This document shows positions 45,445-54,562 of a DNA stretch of 64,000 nt, piece by piece (the first letter of the stretch is position 1; every line of letters starts with the position of its first letter). The stretch comes from GCA-2733415 sp964276095. Its GTDB lineage: Bacteria; Bacteroidota; Bacteroidia; Flavobacteriales; Flavobacteriaceae. The stretch spans positions 372,001 through 436,000 of the forward strand of contig CAXYDR010000001.1 of NCBI GenBank assembly GCA_964276095.1, written 5' to 3'. Below the pieces are notes generated by a model. That model made no database searches, was not told the origin of the DNA, and saw only the letters and a program-made list of their open reading frames with translations. The position numbers were made by a program, and so were the translations under genes.

Positions 45445-48264
45445 ATGAAATTAAAAACCTTCTGTTTTATTACTTTTCTATTGCTTAGTTGCTTTGCGAG
45501 GGCACAAGAAAGTAATAAACCACATGTATGTTATCCTCCAACATTAGATCGTTCAATTAAAAAAAATATTGATGGAGATAAAAATTTTACTCCATTAATT
45601 ATGGCTACTGGAACAGTAGCTTATACACAAAGTATACATAATGTAATTGTTAAATGGCAAACTGGTAGTTTTAGTAGTTTCAGAATAGGAACAGCACCAG
45701 GTTTACAGGATATTAAATGGGGACAAGGTTTAAATGCAGCAGCAAAACATACCGGAGGACAAAGTTATGAAGAGCTTAGATTAACAGCCCTGGAATTAGG
45801 AACCACATTTAATATAGGGGATACCTTTTACATAACCATGGATAGTGGTTTAGGTACAGAATGGATTTCACCATCATTACAATTTCAATGGGAAAATCTT
45901 GGTAATTCAAGTAATGATATAAATATTATTGTAGAAACAAATTATGGACTAGGAGGATTTGGACCTTATACCGCTGTTGAAGAGACAAAAATGATGGCGT
46001 TTTATGATTTGGTAAATCCAATTATAAAAGATGTTTTTGGACCACCTTCAAGAAATCATGACATAAATATTGTTAATGATGCTTTTGCATCAGGGGTGAA
46101 TATATACTATAATGGGCCAAACCAAGTGAGTTCAACGTTTAGTTTAAATGCCGATGGTGATTTAGATCAACCTCGATTAATGATTCATGAATTAATTCAC
46201 GCCTATCGTGATAATGTTGGTTTATCAAGTAATTCCGAATGGCATTATGAACCCGTTTTAAATGGTTTTGAAGAAGGAATGTCTGAAGCAATTGCAATCA
46301 TTGTAATGGATAAATTTATAGGTTTATACCCTAGCTTTTTTAATGGAGATGAATTTAAAATTCATTGGAATCATTCTAGAGGTATGCCTTTTTCTTGGGA
46401 CTATGATTTTCAGAATAATGAACAAATTCGTAACAAAGATTATTTTAGTAGTGATATTGCCACAGGGAGTCATTGGTTACGTTATGGTACAGGAGCTACA
46501 GCTTTTAGAAAAATGTATATTGAAGATCCAGAAATTTTTAAAAAATTTAATGCAGAATATTATAGTAGATTAAATGCTGATCATGCTTTAATACCTAATA
46601 GAGATTTAGTAGTAGATATTTTTGAAACAGTAACTACAGAAGTTGAAAGAACACCAGTGGTTGACTGGATTAATGATCAGAAAATATTAGATTGTGAAAC
46701 TGATATAGAAAAGAAAGTTTTTATGCTAACTTTCACTAGTCTTAGTTGGGCTTCATTTACTCAAGATAATAGAATGTTTTTCTTGGAAACTCACCAAAAT
46801 GGATTAGAATGGAAATGGGCTTCATCAGATCAGGCTGGTGCAACAGAGATAGACGAATCTGCTACTAGTACTGAAAAATGGGCGTGGACACATCAACTAA
46901 ATAACACACCAGGACAATTTAAGACCATACAAGATTGGGATAATACTCAATATGGAGCTAGTAAAACAATCATTAATGATTATCATGGCTTATATGATGG
47001 TACCTTTCTTTCAGGACCTTATCAAGGAGCAAATCCATATAATTCATTTGATGGTTTAACGTATGATGCCTCAGGTCCTTTTACCCGTGATTTAATGCAG
47101 AATCAAACATATTCTGTTGGTTCGGAAATTGGAAAAAGAGCTTTGGCTATGGGTAGTCAACAAATGTATACTTCAACTTCAGATGATGCGAGTTTCTGGC
47201 CATCAGGGATCATACCAGCTAGAAAAGTTACCGATTTAAACCAATCTGGATTATATCGTTGGGAGTTGGATTTCTTTGATACTTCAGGGACAACTGTTCA
47301 AAATTCTTATTTCAGACTTTTAGGAGATGATTTTATAGGTATCCAAGGTGTTTTTGGAGGAATCTATGGTGATACAAAAGATTTAATTGAAGGAAAATTA
47401 ATTATTGAGCATGAAAACCACGGTGAGGAAGCAGATGTAATTATTACTAATAATTCATTTAAAACATTACGTGCTTGGGCATCTATTCCAGAAATAGATG
47501 TAAACAGGCAAGGAGGAAGAACGGATAGACAATATTCAGAGCCAGGATTAACACATGTGATATACATCAGTGATGACTGTACAGAGCATAAAATAGATTT
47601 TAGAACTATTGGTTATGGAGACGGTTTAGATGGTGTGCAAATGTTATTGTATAATATTGATAATTTTGATGATATAGTATTTACTGAAACTGCAAATCTA
47701 TTATTATGTCCAAATGATGAAGCTAATTTTTCAGTAGCAAATAATTTTCCAGATATTTTGAATGATGATTCACGTATTACATATCAATGGTCAGATCCAT
47801 CAGGAAATGTAGTTTCATCAGCGAAAGATTTTAATATTATGTCTATTTCGAATTCAGATGCTGGAGTATACACTTTATTAATAGATTTCTTTGGATGTCA
47901 AATTAATAAGACTGTTCAGTTAAATGTAGAAGATTGCTCTACTGAATCTGAGCCTGAATCAAATTCAGATAATATTGGGGAGGTACTTCCAGCGGATACA
48001 TTAACTCCAAATGGAGATAATGAAAATGATTTTTGGAATATTGAAAATTTAGAATATCAAGCTGGTAATTCAATAAAAGTTTTTAATCGTTGGGGAGTTA
48101 AAGTTTTTGATGCAATAAACTACAAAAGTGGAACATGGAATGGAGAGTCTACTGAAGGAGGAAGCGGATTATTACCTGCAGGTTCTTATTATTTTGTAGT
48201 TGAATATGTAACTCAGGATGGTATAGCAAAAACTATTACTGGTTGGATGTATATCAATTACTAA
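45445..48264 (+). CDS. T9SS type B cargo 3: metalloprotease-like surface protein
   Basis: I start at the ATG at 45445; the frame opens at a TTG three codons earlier. The protein has 939 residues and a signal peptide (MKLKTFCFITFLLLSCFARAQ). A fibronectin-like domain (about 50-160) precedes a region with HELIH (248-252) and a following Glu-rich EEGMSEA (about 277-283), which is the spacing of gluzincin-type zinc proteases. Long beta-rich regions, an Ig-like segment (about 755-830) and a type B C-terminal domain (LTPNGDNENDFWN to GWMYINY) follow. It is paired with the PorP at 48336. Peptidase activity is inferred from the motif only. Confidence 0.82.
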   Translation: MKLKTFCFITFLLLSCFARAQESNKPHVCYPPTLDRSIKKNIDGDKNFTPLIMATGTVAYTQSIHNVIVKWQTGSFSSFRIGTAPGLQDIKWGQGLNAAAKHTGGQSYEELRLTALELGTTFNIGDTFYITMDSGLGTEWISPSLQFQWENLGNSSNDINIIVETNYGLGGFGPYTAVEETKMMAFYDLVNPIIKDVFGPPSRNHDINIVNDAFASGVNIYYNGPNQVSSTFSLNADGDLDQPRLMIHELIHAYRDNVGLSSNSEWHYEPVLNGFEEGMSEAIAIIVMDKFIGLYPSFFNGDEFKIHWNHSRGMPFSWDYDFQNNEQIRNKDYFSSDIATGSHWLRYGTGATAFRKMYIEDPEIFKKFNAEYYSRLNADHALIPNRDLVVDIFETVTTEVERTPVVDWINDQKILDCETDIEKKVFMLTFTSLSWASFTQDNRMFFLETHQNGLEWKWASSDQAGATEIDESATSTEKWAWTHQLNNTPGQFKTIQDWDNTQYGASKTIINDYHGLYDGTFLSGPYQGANPYNSFDGLTYDASGPFTRDLMQNQTYSVGSEIGKRALAMGSQQMYTSTSDDASFWPSGIIPARKVTDLNQSGLYRWELDFFDTSGTTVQNSYFRLLGDDFIGIQGVFGGIYGDTKDLIEGKLIIEHENHGEEADVIITNNSFKTLRAWASIPEIDVNRQGGRTDRQYSEPGLTHVIYISDDCTEHKIDFRTIGYGDGLDGVQMLLYNIDNFDDIVFTETANLLLCPNDEANFSVANNFPDILNDDSRITYQWSDPSGNVVSSAKDFNIMSISNSDAGVYTLLIDFFGCQINKTVQLNVEDCSTESEPESNSDNIGEVLPADTLTPNGDNENDFWNIENLEYQAGNSIKVFNRWGVKVFDAINYKSGTWNGESTEGGSGLLPAGSYYFVVEYVTQDGIAKTITGWMYINY

Positions 48265-48335
48265 TAAATCATTAAAAGAATAAGCTTACTGAGTAATAAA
48301 TTGCTTAGTAAGCTTTCATAAAATCAAAAATTGAA

Positions 48336-49217
48336 ATGAAAAAGACATATAAATTTATAGGTGCAGTTGCATTATTGTTCTCTTTAGGGGTAAGTGCACA
48401 ACAAACACCAGAATATACGTTTTGGCGTCAAAACATGAGTTTGATCAACCCTGCTTATGTTGGTAGTACCGAAAAGACTGAGATAAATGTAATAAGTTAT
48501 AAAGATCAGTTTAATGGAGTTCATGACGGTCCACAAACACAATCATTAGCCGCTCAAGGAAGCTTTAATGATAATGTAGGTATTGGGTTAGAGATAGTTT
48601 CAGATAGAGTATTTATCCAAAAAGAAACAAATGTATTTGCAAACTTCTCATACAAGTTATCTTTTGGAGAAGGAAAAGATTTGTTTTTAGGATTAAAAGC
48701 TGGAGGTAGTTTCTTTAGTGTTGATTTTAATAAATTGCAAACTAAAAACGACCCAATAAATCAAGGGCAAGTGAGTAAGTTTAATCCAAATTTTGGATTA
48801 GGAGCTTATTATAAAGCAGACAAGTATTTTGTTAGTTTATCAGCACCAAGGATATTACAAGCCGAACGTTATGAGGAGATTTCAGGCGGAGCAGCTCAAG
48901 AAGCTACCGATGCAACTTTGGTAATGTTTGGAGGGGGATACTTTTATGATTTAAATGAGAATATTCAATTAATCCCTGCATTAATGACTAGATATATTGA
49001 TGGCGCACCATTTGGTTTAGATTTCAGTGCAAGTGCACGTTTTTACAAGAAATTTGAATTAGGAGGAAGTTACCGTTTGAATGATTCCATGTCAGTAATG
49101 GCTTCATTTGAATTAGCTGAGATGTTAGATTTAGGATTTGCATATGATTTTGCAACGTCTGATATTAAAGATCAAACAAGTGGAGGTCCGGAATTTTTAT
49201 TAAAAGTTAAATTTTAG
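48336..49217 (+). CDS. PorP/SprF family T9SS outer-membrane protein, diverged paralogue
   Basis: This 293-residue protein has a signal peptide (ending SA-QQ) and the family pattern EYTFWRQNMSLINPAYVGSTEK, with the same alternating-strand layout as the two identical copies but clearly different sequence. It follows cargo 3 by 71 bp and is not followed by an ompA gene; a terminator closes the unit. It is probably the dedicated outer-membrane partner of cargo 3. Confidence 0.9.
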   Translation: MKKTYKFIGAVALLFSLGVSAQQTPEYTFWRQNMSLINPAYVGSTEKTEINVISYKDQFNGVHDGPQTQSLAAQGSFNDNVGIGLEIVSDRVFIQKETNVFANFSYKLSFGEGKDLFLGLKAGGSFFSVDFNKLQTKNDPINQGQVSKFNPNFGLGAYYKADKYFVSLSAPRILQAERYEEISGGAAQEATDATLVMFGGGYFYDLNENIQLIPALMTRYIDGAPFGLDFSASARFYKKFELGGSYRLNDSMSVMASFELAEMLDLGFAYDFATSDIKDQTSGGPEFLLKVKF

Positions 49218-49251
49218 TTTCAGAACATATAATAAAAAGTGAAATTCATTC

Positions 49252-49286
49252 AAAAAGACTGGCTTGGGAGCTGGTCTTTTTTTATT
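49252..49286 (+). terminator. terminator after the third porP
   Basis: The stem AAAAAGACTGGCT/AGCTGGTCTTTTT (49252-49264 with 49269-49281) has a TGGG loop and a T run. It is almost the same as the hairpin at 45282, so near-identical terminators flank the third cassette. Confidence 0.88.
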
Positions 49287-49385
49287 GATATCAAGCATGT
49301 TTAGGCAAATGTTAAGAGTTGTGATGTGTTTGGTAAATTAAGGAATGCATGCTTTTTATAGCATCTGTAATGCTATTATTGGTTA

Positions 49386-50195
49386 TTAATCAATAGATTT
49401 AAAAGTTAGTTGATATATGGTACCTTTAATACTTAATTTTTTTATGCTTCCTTCAAGTTGTCGTGTAAAGACTTCAATGAGCTGTGATCCTAATGATTTA
49501 GTTATATTTTGTTCATCATATCCAACACCATTATCTCCTATAGTTAAAACATAGAGCCCTTCTTTTTCTTGCTGTATGAATAACTTGAATTCTCCATCTG
49601 TTAAGTTAGGAAAACCATATTTACATGAATTAGTAACCACTTCATTAATTAATAATCCTAGTGGTACAATTGTTTTCATACCAAATTTAATTTCAGAATC
49701 AATATCTATAATTAGTTTGATATTTTTCCCAACAGAATATGTCTTTACTAAACCTAAAGTTAATTCTTGAAAATGTTTTTCGATATTGATGTGAATTAAA
49801 TCAGTAGAACTATACATCTGTTCATGCAACTTAGCAATTGATATAATTCTGTTTCTGGTAGCGTCAAATTTAGATTTTATTATGGGGTCATTAAACTCTC
49901 TAGCTTGAAAATTTAATAATGTATTGACTACCTGTAGGTTGTTTTTTATTGTATGATGTATCTCTTTTATTAAAACTTCCTTCTCGGACTTCTGTTTCTT
50001 TAATTCAACAATTGTCTCTTCTAATTCAATCTCTTTTTTTTGTAGATCATTCAAAACTATTTCATACAGTTTATCCGATTTATCTTTTAAATCTTCAAAC
50101 ATGACACGACCTTCCTCAGAACGCTTGTATTTTCGTTCCACTAACTTAAGAGTTAGGTTTAGTTCTTTTATTTTTTTTAATAAAAAATCAGACAT
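49386..50195 (-). CDS. sensor histidine kinase (HisKA_2 / HWE-like)
   Basis: The 269-residue protein has no membrane segment and no separate sensor domain. Residues 1-75 form a coiled coil. The phospho-acceptor region IKEIHHTIKNNLQVVNTLL (His80/His81) belongs to the HisKA_2 type, and the HATPase_c domain follows with the N-box LGLLINEVVTNSCKYGF and G-box IGDNGVGYD. It is 19 bp downstream of a FIST-domain gene, so FIST is likely its input partner. No response regulator gene is next to it. Confidence 0.88.
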   Translation of the reverse strand: MSDFLLKKIKELNLTLKLVERKYKRSEEGRVMFEDLKDKSDKLYEIVLNDLQKKEIELEETIVELKKQKSEKEVLIKEIHHTIKNNLQVVNTLLNFQAREFNDPIIKSKFDATRNRIISIAKLHEQMYSSTDLIHINIEKHFQELTLGLVKTYSVGKNIKLIIDIDSEIKFGMKTIVPLGLLINEVVTNSCKYGFPNLTDGEFKLFIQQEKEGLYVLTIGDNGVGYDEQNITKSLGSQLIEVFTRQLEGSIKKLSIKGTIYQLTFKSID

Positions 50196-50214
50196 TCATT
50201 AAATATTAGTTATT

Positions 50215-51420
50215 TCAGATTTTAGTACCTAGTAAAAGGGAGATAAAATTACCATTATGAAACTGTGGGATGTTAGTAGATGTATATTTAGTTGCTATTT
50301 CACCATAACCATAGAATCCAAGTATAGGTATATCTTCTTTTATGACTGATTTAATGATATCATACTCATTTTTGACCTTACTCCCTAACATTGATTTCCG
50401 ACCTGCACAAGAGACAACTAGTGATCCTGCCAATTCTGCATCCTTCGGAAAATTATTGTAGGCATTATTAATAGATTGGTCACAACCGTTTAAAATACTT
50501 TCTCGGTTAGTAATTGTTATTTTTATTTTTGATCCTTCAGGTACATTTGCAGCAAATGCTATAGAGCCATCTTCATAATTGTAATACATTGGAAATCGCA
50601 TGTAGGATACCTCATCTTTTTCATCAAAAATTGCAAGAAAATATTCTCCTGTTAACTCTAATTCTTTTCCCAATAAATCTTGGTAGAAACTTAAAGCACT
50701 TTTCTTGTTTATTTCGTAAACTATATTTTTATCAGACTTTGTGATAATTCCCATTATCCCTATTGGGTTCCAGCCACAACCCACTCCGTAGGACATAACC
50801 AATTCACCAGCAAAGGCAATTATTGGCACGGAGTCACTTAACACTTCATTATTATAGTATTGGTGTGTTCCTGTAAGTGTAAAGTTATCACTAGAAGTTC
50901 CGCCGAATATTGGTGTTTCTCCTCCAAAACTTTGATTTAGAATATCAATTATATCCTCACCACTTGTAGTTAAACTTTCAGGTAATACAAAGCAGAGTTT
51001 GATTGGTTTATTTGTTTTAGATTTAATTTCTTCAACTGCCTGAGAACATGTTTCATTGATGTTCTTAGAGGCTTCTTTTCCTATTCCGACAACAATATCT
51101 AATATATCTGATTTAAAAACAACTAAAGCAATTAAGTCATCCGCATAACCATATCCAGATGATATTTCTCCACAAGTAGAACAGCCTATTAATTCCATAT
51201 TCGGCCATTTTTTTTTAACCTCATGTAAAACTGTTTTTTGATCTTCCTCAATATTCATGTATATGATTCCTGCATCAGGACTCATACCATTAAGTTTGTT
51301 ATCGATTTGTGTAAATATATTTTTACAGGCTTCTATTGGATCTATATGTTCACTATGGCCAACTGCCATCATTAAGTTTTGGTTTAATGACTCGGATGTT
51401 TTTTTTTCTAGATTTTCCAT
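50215..51420 (-). CDS. FIST domain signal protein
   Basis: A 401-residue cytoplasmic protein has an N-terminal FIST_N domain (about 30-230, with MELIGCSTCGEISSGYGYADD) and a C-terminal FIST_C domain (about 235-390, with SCAGRKSMLG). FIST domains are predicted small-molecule sensors, possibly of amino acids, and are often fused to or encoded next to kinases or cyclases. Here the gene immediately precedes the histidine kinase in an operon. The Cys in GCSTCGE and the Cys in SCAGR are conserved in the family. Ligand unknown. Confidence 0.88.
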   Translation of the reverse strand: MENLEKKTSESLNQNLMMAVGHSEHIDPIEACKNIFTQIDNKLNGMSPDAGIIYMNIEEDQKTVLHEVKKKWPNMELIGCSTCGEISSGYGYADDLIALVVFKSDILDIVVGIGKEASKNINETCSQAVEEIKSKTNKPIKLCFVLPESLTTSGEDIIDILNQSFGGETPIFGGTSSDNFTLTGTHQYYNNEVLSDSVPIIAFAGELVMSYGVGCGWNPIGIMGIITKSDKNIVYEINKKSALSFYQDLLGKELELTGEYFLAIFDEKDEVSYMRFPMYYNYEDGSIAFAANVPEGSKIKITITNRESILNGCDQSINNAYNNFPKDAELAGSLVVSCAGRKSMLGSKVKNEYDIIKSVIKEDIPILGFYGYGEIATKYTSTNIPQFHNGNFISLLLGTKI

Positions 51421-51536
51421 ATCAAAGAGTTAAAAAATAATGTATTCTATTAAATTAAGAAATTTATGTGATAACACAAATTATAAACTTAATTATTGAA
51501 CAGATAGAGGCAAGGTCTTTTCGTATGCCGTAGTTT

Positions 51537-52472
51537 TTGATTACTTTCGTTTTAAATTATCATAGGGTGTCAGATACTTCAAAATCTAATAATATAATAT
51601 ATAAAATAATACGATTTTTATACGAGAACTTTATTGTCATTTTGCCTGTTTTAGTGGGGCTAAATTTGTTGTTTCAAAATATTGGTGGCAATGATTTAAC
51701 TATTTATTTATATAATATAGAGGAGAAGGGTAAGTTATACGAATCTAAATTTGAGGTGTATAATGAAGGAAGTCCAATTTCTAAGTATGAATTAATACAG
51801 CCACTAATTATAAATTTACAAAAGGAGAATGCTATTGTGGATTTTGATTTAATAGAAAAGAACCCTCAGGCAATTAAGGTTTGGTTTAGTAAGCTTACTA
51901 AAAATAAATTAAAAGTAGATTTTGATTTATTGAATGAATCAGAAAATATAACCTTTTCAGTTCTTACTAGTAAACCAATTGAACATTTTACGGTTTCTTC
52001 GAGGATTAAAAATATTGAAGAAGTAGTTACTTATCATTATCAAATTAAACCTAAATATTTTGATAGAATTGGTAAGTTTTGGATTTTCTTATTACTTTTT
52101 AGCATACTAACATTTACTGATGCTTCAATGTTGGTATCAAAAAATAAACAGTTGAGGAGGATTTTAAATTTAATAGATGGTTTATCAGAAACATCAGATA
52201 AAGGATTGTTTTTAGATGCATACAGAGTTGAATACTCAGCGTATAAAATCCGTTTTAAACGAAATAAAGAAACTATAGTTACTGATATAAGTTTGTTGTT
52301 TGATATGATTGCGACAAATAATTTGGATGAAGTAAAATTAAAAATGAATACGGCCACTAAAAGATCGGTATTATATACCTTAAGGAAACCTTATTTATTA
52401 ATTAGCCCAGTATTATTCATAATTAGTTTATTAGTAATTATTGGATCGATAATATTTTATTCCACTTTTTAA
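51537..52472 (+). CDS. membrane protein of unknown function
   Basis: About 311 residues read from a TTG start at 51537; there is no ATG in the early frame, and a GTG at 51567 is the main alternative, so the start is uncertain. Three hydrophobic helices are clear: about 33-48 (FIVILPVLVGLNLLF), 178-195 and 285-308. A likely extracytoplasmic beta-rich domain separates the first two, and a charged cytoplasmic segment the last two. It is divergent from the FIST-kinase pair and 27 bp upstream of bshB1. I recognise no family. Confidence 0.65.
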   Translation: MITFVLNYHRVSDTSKSNNIIYKIIRFLYENFIVILPVLVGLNLLFQNIGGNDLTIYLYNIEEKGKLYESKFEVYNEGSPISKYELIQPLIINLQKENAIVDFDLIEKNPQAIKVWFSKLTKNKLKVDFDLLNESENITFSVLTSKPIEHFTVSSRIKNIEEVVTYHYQIKPKYFDRIGKFWIFLLLFSILTFTDASMLVSKNKQLRRILNLIDGLSETSDKGLFLDAYRVEYSAYKIRFKRNKETIVTDISLLFDMIATNNLDEVKLKMNTATKRSVLYTLRKPYLLISPVLFIISLLVIIGSIIFYSTF

Positions 52473-52499
52473 ATTAATTTTATAAATAAATAGATTTGT

Positions 52500-53216
52500 A
52501 TGAAGTTAGATATACTTGCATTTGGAGCACACCCAGACGATGTTGAATTAAGTTGCGGCGGTACTTTAGCTAAAGAAATAGCATTAGGTAAAAAAGTTGG
52601 AATAATTGATTTAACCAGAGGAGAACTAGGAACAAGAGGTAGCGCAGAATTACGAGATAAAGAAGCAAGTAATGCCAAGGAAATACTTGGTGTTCATGTT
52701 AGGGAAAATTTAGGATTTGCTGACGGTTTCTTTTTAAACGATAAAAAACATCAATTAGAAATTATAAAAATGCTTCGTAAATACCAACCAGAAATTGTGT
52801 TGTGTAACGCGATTGATGATAGGCATATAGATCATCCCAAAGGTAGTAAGTTAGTGTCTGATGCTAGTTTCTTATCAGGGTTACTAAAAATTGAAACGGA
52901 GCTTGATGGAGTTGGACAAGATAAATGGCGACCAAAACAAGTATATCATTATATACAGTGGAAAATAATTGAACCAGATTTTGTTGTTGATGTAACTGGT
53001 TATATGGATGTAAAAGTAGAAGCGGTTAAAGCATATAGTTCACAATTTTATGACCCTAAGAGTAATGAAGTGGAAACGCCAATAACAAGTAAGAATTTTA
53101 TTGATAGTATAGTATATAGAGCGCAAGATTTAGGTAGGCTAATAGGAGTAGACGCAGCAGAAGGTTTTACCGTAGAACGTTATGTAGGTGTTGATAGTTT
53201 ACATGATTTGATATAG
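52500..53216 (+). CDS. bshB1: bacillithiol biosynthesis deacetylase BshB1
   Basis: This 238-residue LmbE-like enzyme begins with LAFGAHPDDVELSCGGTLA (zinc ligands His11 and Asp14) and has the BshB1-typical TRGELGTRGS and IDDRHIDHPKGS segments, the latter supplying the third ligand His. BshB1 removes the acetyl group from GlcNAc-malate in bacillithiol synthesis. The homologous PIG-L protein at 15732 is a much larger secreted protein and not this enzyme. A TAGATTTG box sits two bases before the ATG; whether it is used is unclear. Confidence 0.92.
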   Translation: MKLDILAFGAHPDDVELSCGGTLAKEIALGKKVGIIDLTRGELGTRGSAELRDKEASNAKEILGVHVRENLGFADGFFLNDKKHQLEIIKMLRKYQPEIVLCNAIDDRHIDHPKGSKLVSDASFLSGLLKIETELDGVGQDKWRPKQVYHYIQWKIIEPDFVVDVTGYMDVKVEAVKAYSSQFYDPKSNEVETPITSKNFIDSIVYRAQDLGRLIGVDAAEGFTVERYVGVDSLHDLI

Positions 53217-53295
53217 TAAATAGTACACAATGAGCATCTTGAAAATTTTATGTAAAAAAAATGCTTTTTTCTTTTTTAGAATTTAAAATTATATG

Positions 53296-53303
53296 TAGCT
53301 TTG
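53296..53303 (+). promoter_or_regulatory. -7 box for tRNA-His
   Basis: TAGCTTTG fits TAnnTTTG and ends 12 bp before the first tRNA base. Confidence 0.55.
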
Positions 53304-53315
53304 CACCCGCAACAT

Positions 53316-53390
53316 GGTGGTTGTAGCTCAGTTGGTTAGAGTATCGGTTTGTGGTACCGAGGGTCGCGGGTTCGAATCCCGTCTTCCACC
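53316..53390 (+). tRNA. tRNA-His (anticodon GTG)
   Basis: The cloverleaf can be drawn with a D-arm GCTC/GAGT, anticodon stem TCGGT/ACCGA with anticodon GTG at 53351-53353, and T-arm GCGGG/CCCGT around TTCGAAT. The extra 5' G at position -1 pairs with C73, as expected for tRNA-His. CCA is not encoded. The acceptor stem has T-T mismatches at pairs 5-68 and 6-67. The 3' two thirds are repeated at 55235. Confidence 0.9.
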
Positions 53391-53441
53391 CAAAAGCAAA
53401 AGCCTTTCAGAAATGAAAGGCTTTTTTTGTGGAATAAATTT
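53344..53441 (+). repeat. 98-bp direct repeat, left copy (tRNA-His 3' part plus terminator)
   Basis: Runs from the anticodon stem of tRNA-His through its terminator. It matches 55235-55332 with one mismatch (A at 53393, G at 55284). This is the arrangement of attachment-site duplication at a tRNA 3' end. Confidence 0.92.
53398..53428 (+). terminator. terminator after tRNA-His
   Basis: The stem AAAAGCCTTTC/GAAAGGCTTTT (53398-53408 with 53415-53425) is followed by T's. It is duplicated within the right repeat. Confidence 0.85.
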
Positions 53442-53587
53442 TATAATTTATTCCACAAAAATACTTTCTGTATAACCTAAAAACAGAGGTGCACTTAAAA
53501 AGTGTTTAAGAGAAATAGACGCGGAATTGCCTTCCGATTACTCACATTTAATCAAATAAAAAGCTAACTTTAAAAATAAAACTAATC

Positions 53588-54496
53588 ATGTATAAATTAT
53601 TAATATTTGCTTTGTTATCGTTAAATACGATATTGGGACAAACAAGTAAAACAAATAATAAAAACGAATTCTTAAATAATATAAACCCCATAAAAGGAAA
53701 AGAATTTAAACTGTCTTCACACAACTCTTTTAGAGCGTACAACGCTTACGATTCAAAAGAAAAAACAAAATACGCTTATTCAACAAATAGAAGTAATACG
53801 TTTAAAGTTATTGATGCTTATAAATTTCCATGTAAAACAGATGATTGTTATGATAATTACTTTGATAGCGTCAACTACAATAAATACATAATAGAATTGC
53901 AGTTTACAGGATCTAAAGACACAATCTACTTGAGGGATGATGATTACAACTTTAAAAACTTATATTTTACAGAAGAAATGAATTCTGTTATTTCGTCTTT
54001 CAAAAAAGAAAAAGAAATTAAAATAATAGTGGAGGAAAAAGAAATTGAATGGAGTAAAACGAAGTCTACTTGTGAATACAGTATAAACGAAGTTGACGAA
54101 TTTAATAGTAAGAATAAAAAGTATACCAAGAATTATAGTTTATACTACTCGGATAGTTCTTATGGAATAATAGGCATAAGTTTAATAAATATTGATAACG
54201 AATTATATGTAAATATTACTTCCAATTATGATTTAGGGTGTACTAGTTCATATGAAAACAATAAATCATACGCTAGTGTGAAGTTAAAGAATGGGGATAT
54301 TTTAAAGTTTTATCATAGAGGAGAATTAAATTGTTCGGAATTTAATTTGTTTGGAAGACTTTCTAAATCAGAAGTGGCTAGGCTTAAAAAGTCGCCAATT
54401 AAAGTTATTAGACTAAGTGGTACAAAGTATAATAATGATTATAAAGATATTGTTTGGAGAAGCTTCTTTATAGACAAGCTTAATTGCATAGAATAA
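53588..54496 (+). CDS. secreted protein of unknown function, island cargo
   Basis: The 302-residue protein has a signal peptide (MYKLLIFALLSLNTILG-Q) and a mature part very rich in Lys, Asn, Ser and Tyr, with no further membrane segment. Cysteines occur as a close pair in FPCKTDDCYD, then singly in STCEYS, LGCTS, LNCSEF and LNCIE, so disulfides are possible. The layout suggests a soluble periplasmic or surface beta-type protein, but I recognise no family. It is the only sizeable gene in the tRNA-His island and ends just before a very strong terminator. Confidence 0.75.
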   Translation: MYKLLIFALLSLNTILGQTSKTNNKNEFLNNINPIKGKEFKLSSHNSFRAYNAYDSKEKTKYAYSTNRSNTFKVIDAYKFPCKTDDCYDNYFDSVNYNKYIIELQFTGSKDTIYLRDDDYNFKNLYFTEEMNSVISSFKKEKEIKIIVEEKEIEWSKTKSTCEYSINEVDEFNSKNKKYTKNYSLYYSDSSYGIIGISLINIDNELYVNITSNYDLGCTSSYENNKSYASVKLKNGDILKFYHRGELNCSEFNLFGRLSKSEVARLKKSPIKVIRLSGTKYNNDYKDIVWRSFFIDKLNCIE

Positions 54497-54498
54497 TA

Positions 54499-54562
54499 GA
54501 GTATTTATCGTAAAAAAAAAAGGCATTAAGTGATTAGTGTCTTTTTTTTACGATAAATACTC
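54499..54562. terminator. long inverted-repeat terminator inside the island
   Basis: The outer stem GAGTATTTATCGT/ACGATAAATACTC (54499-54511 with 54550-54562) continues inward through A and T runs to a short loop. It begins two bases after the stop codon and may terminate from both sides. Confidence 0.85.
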
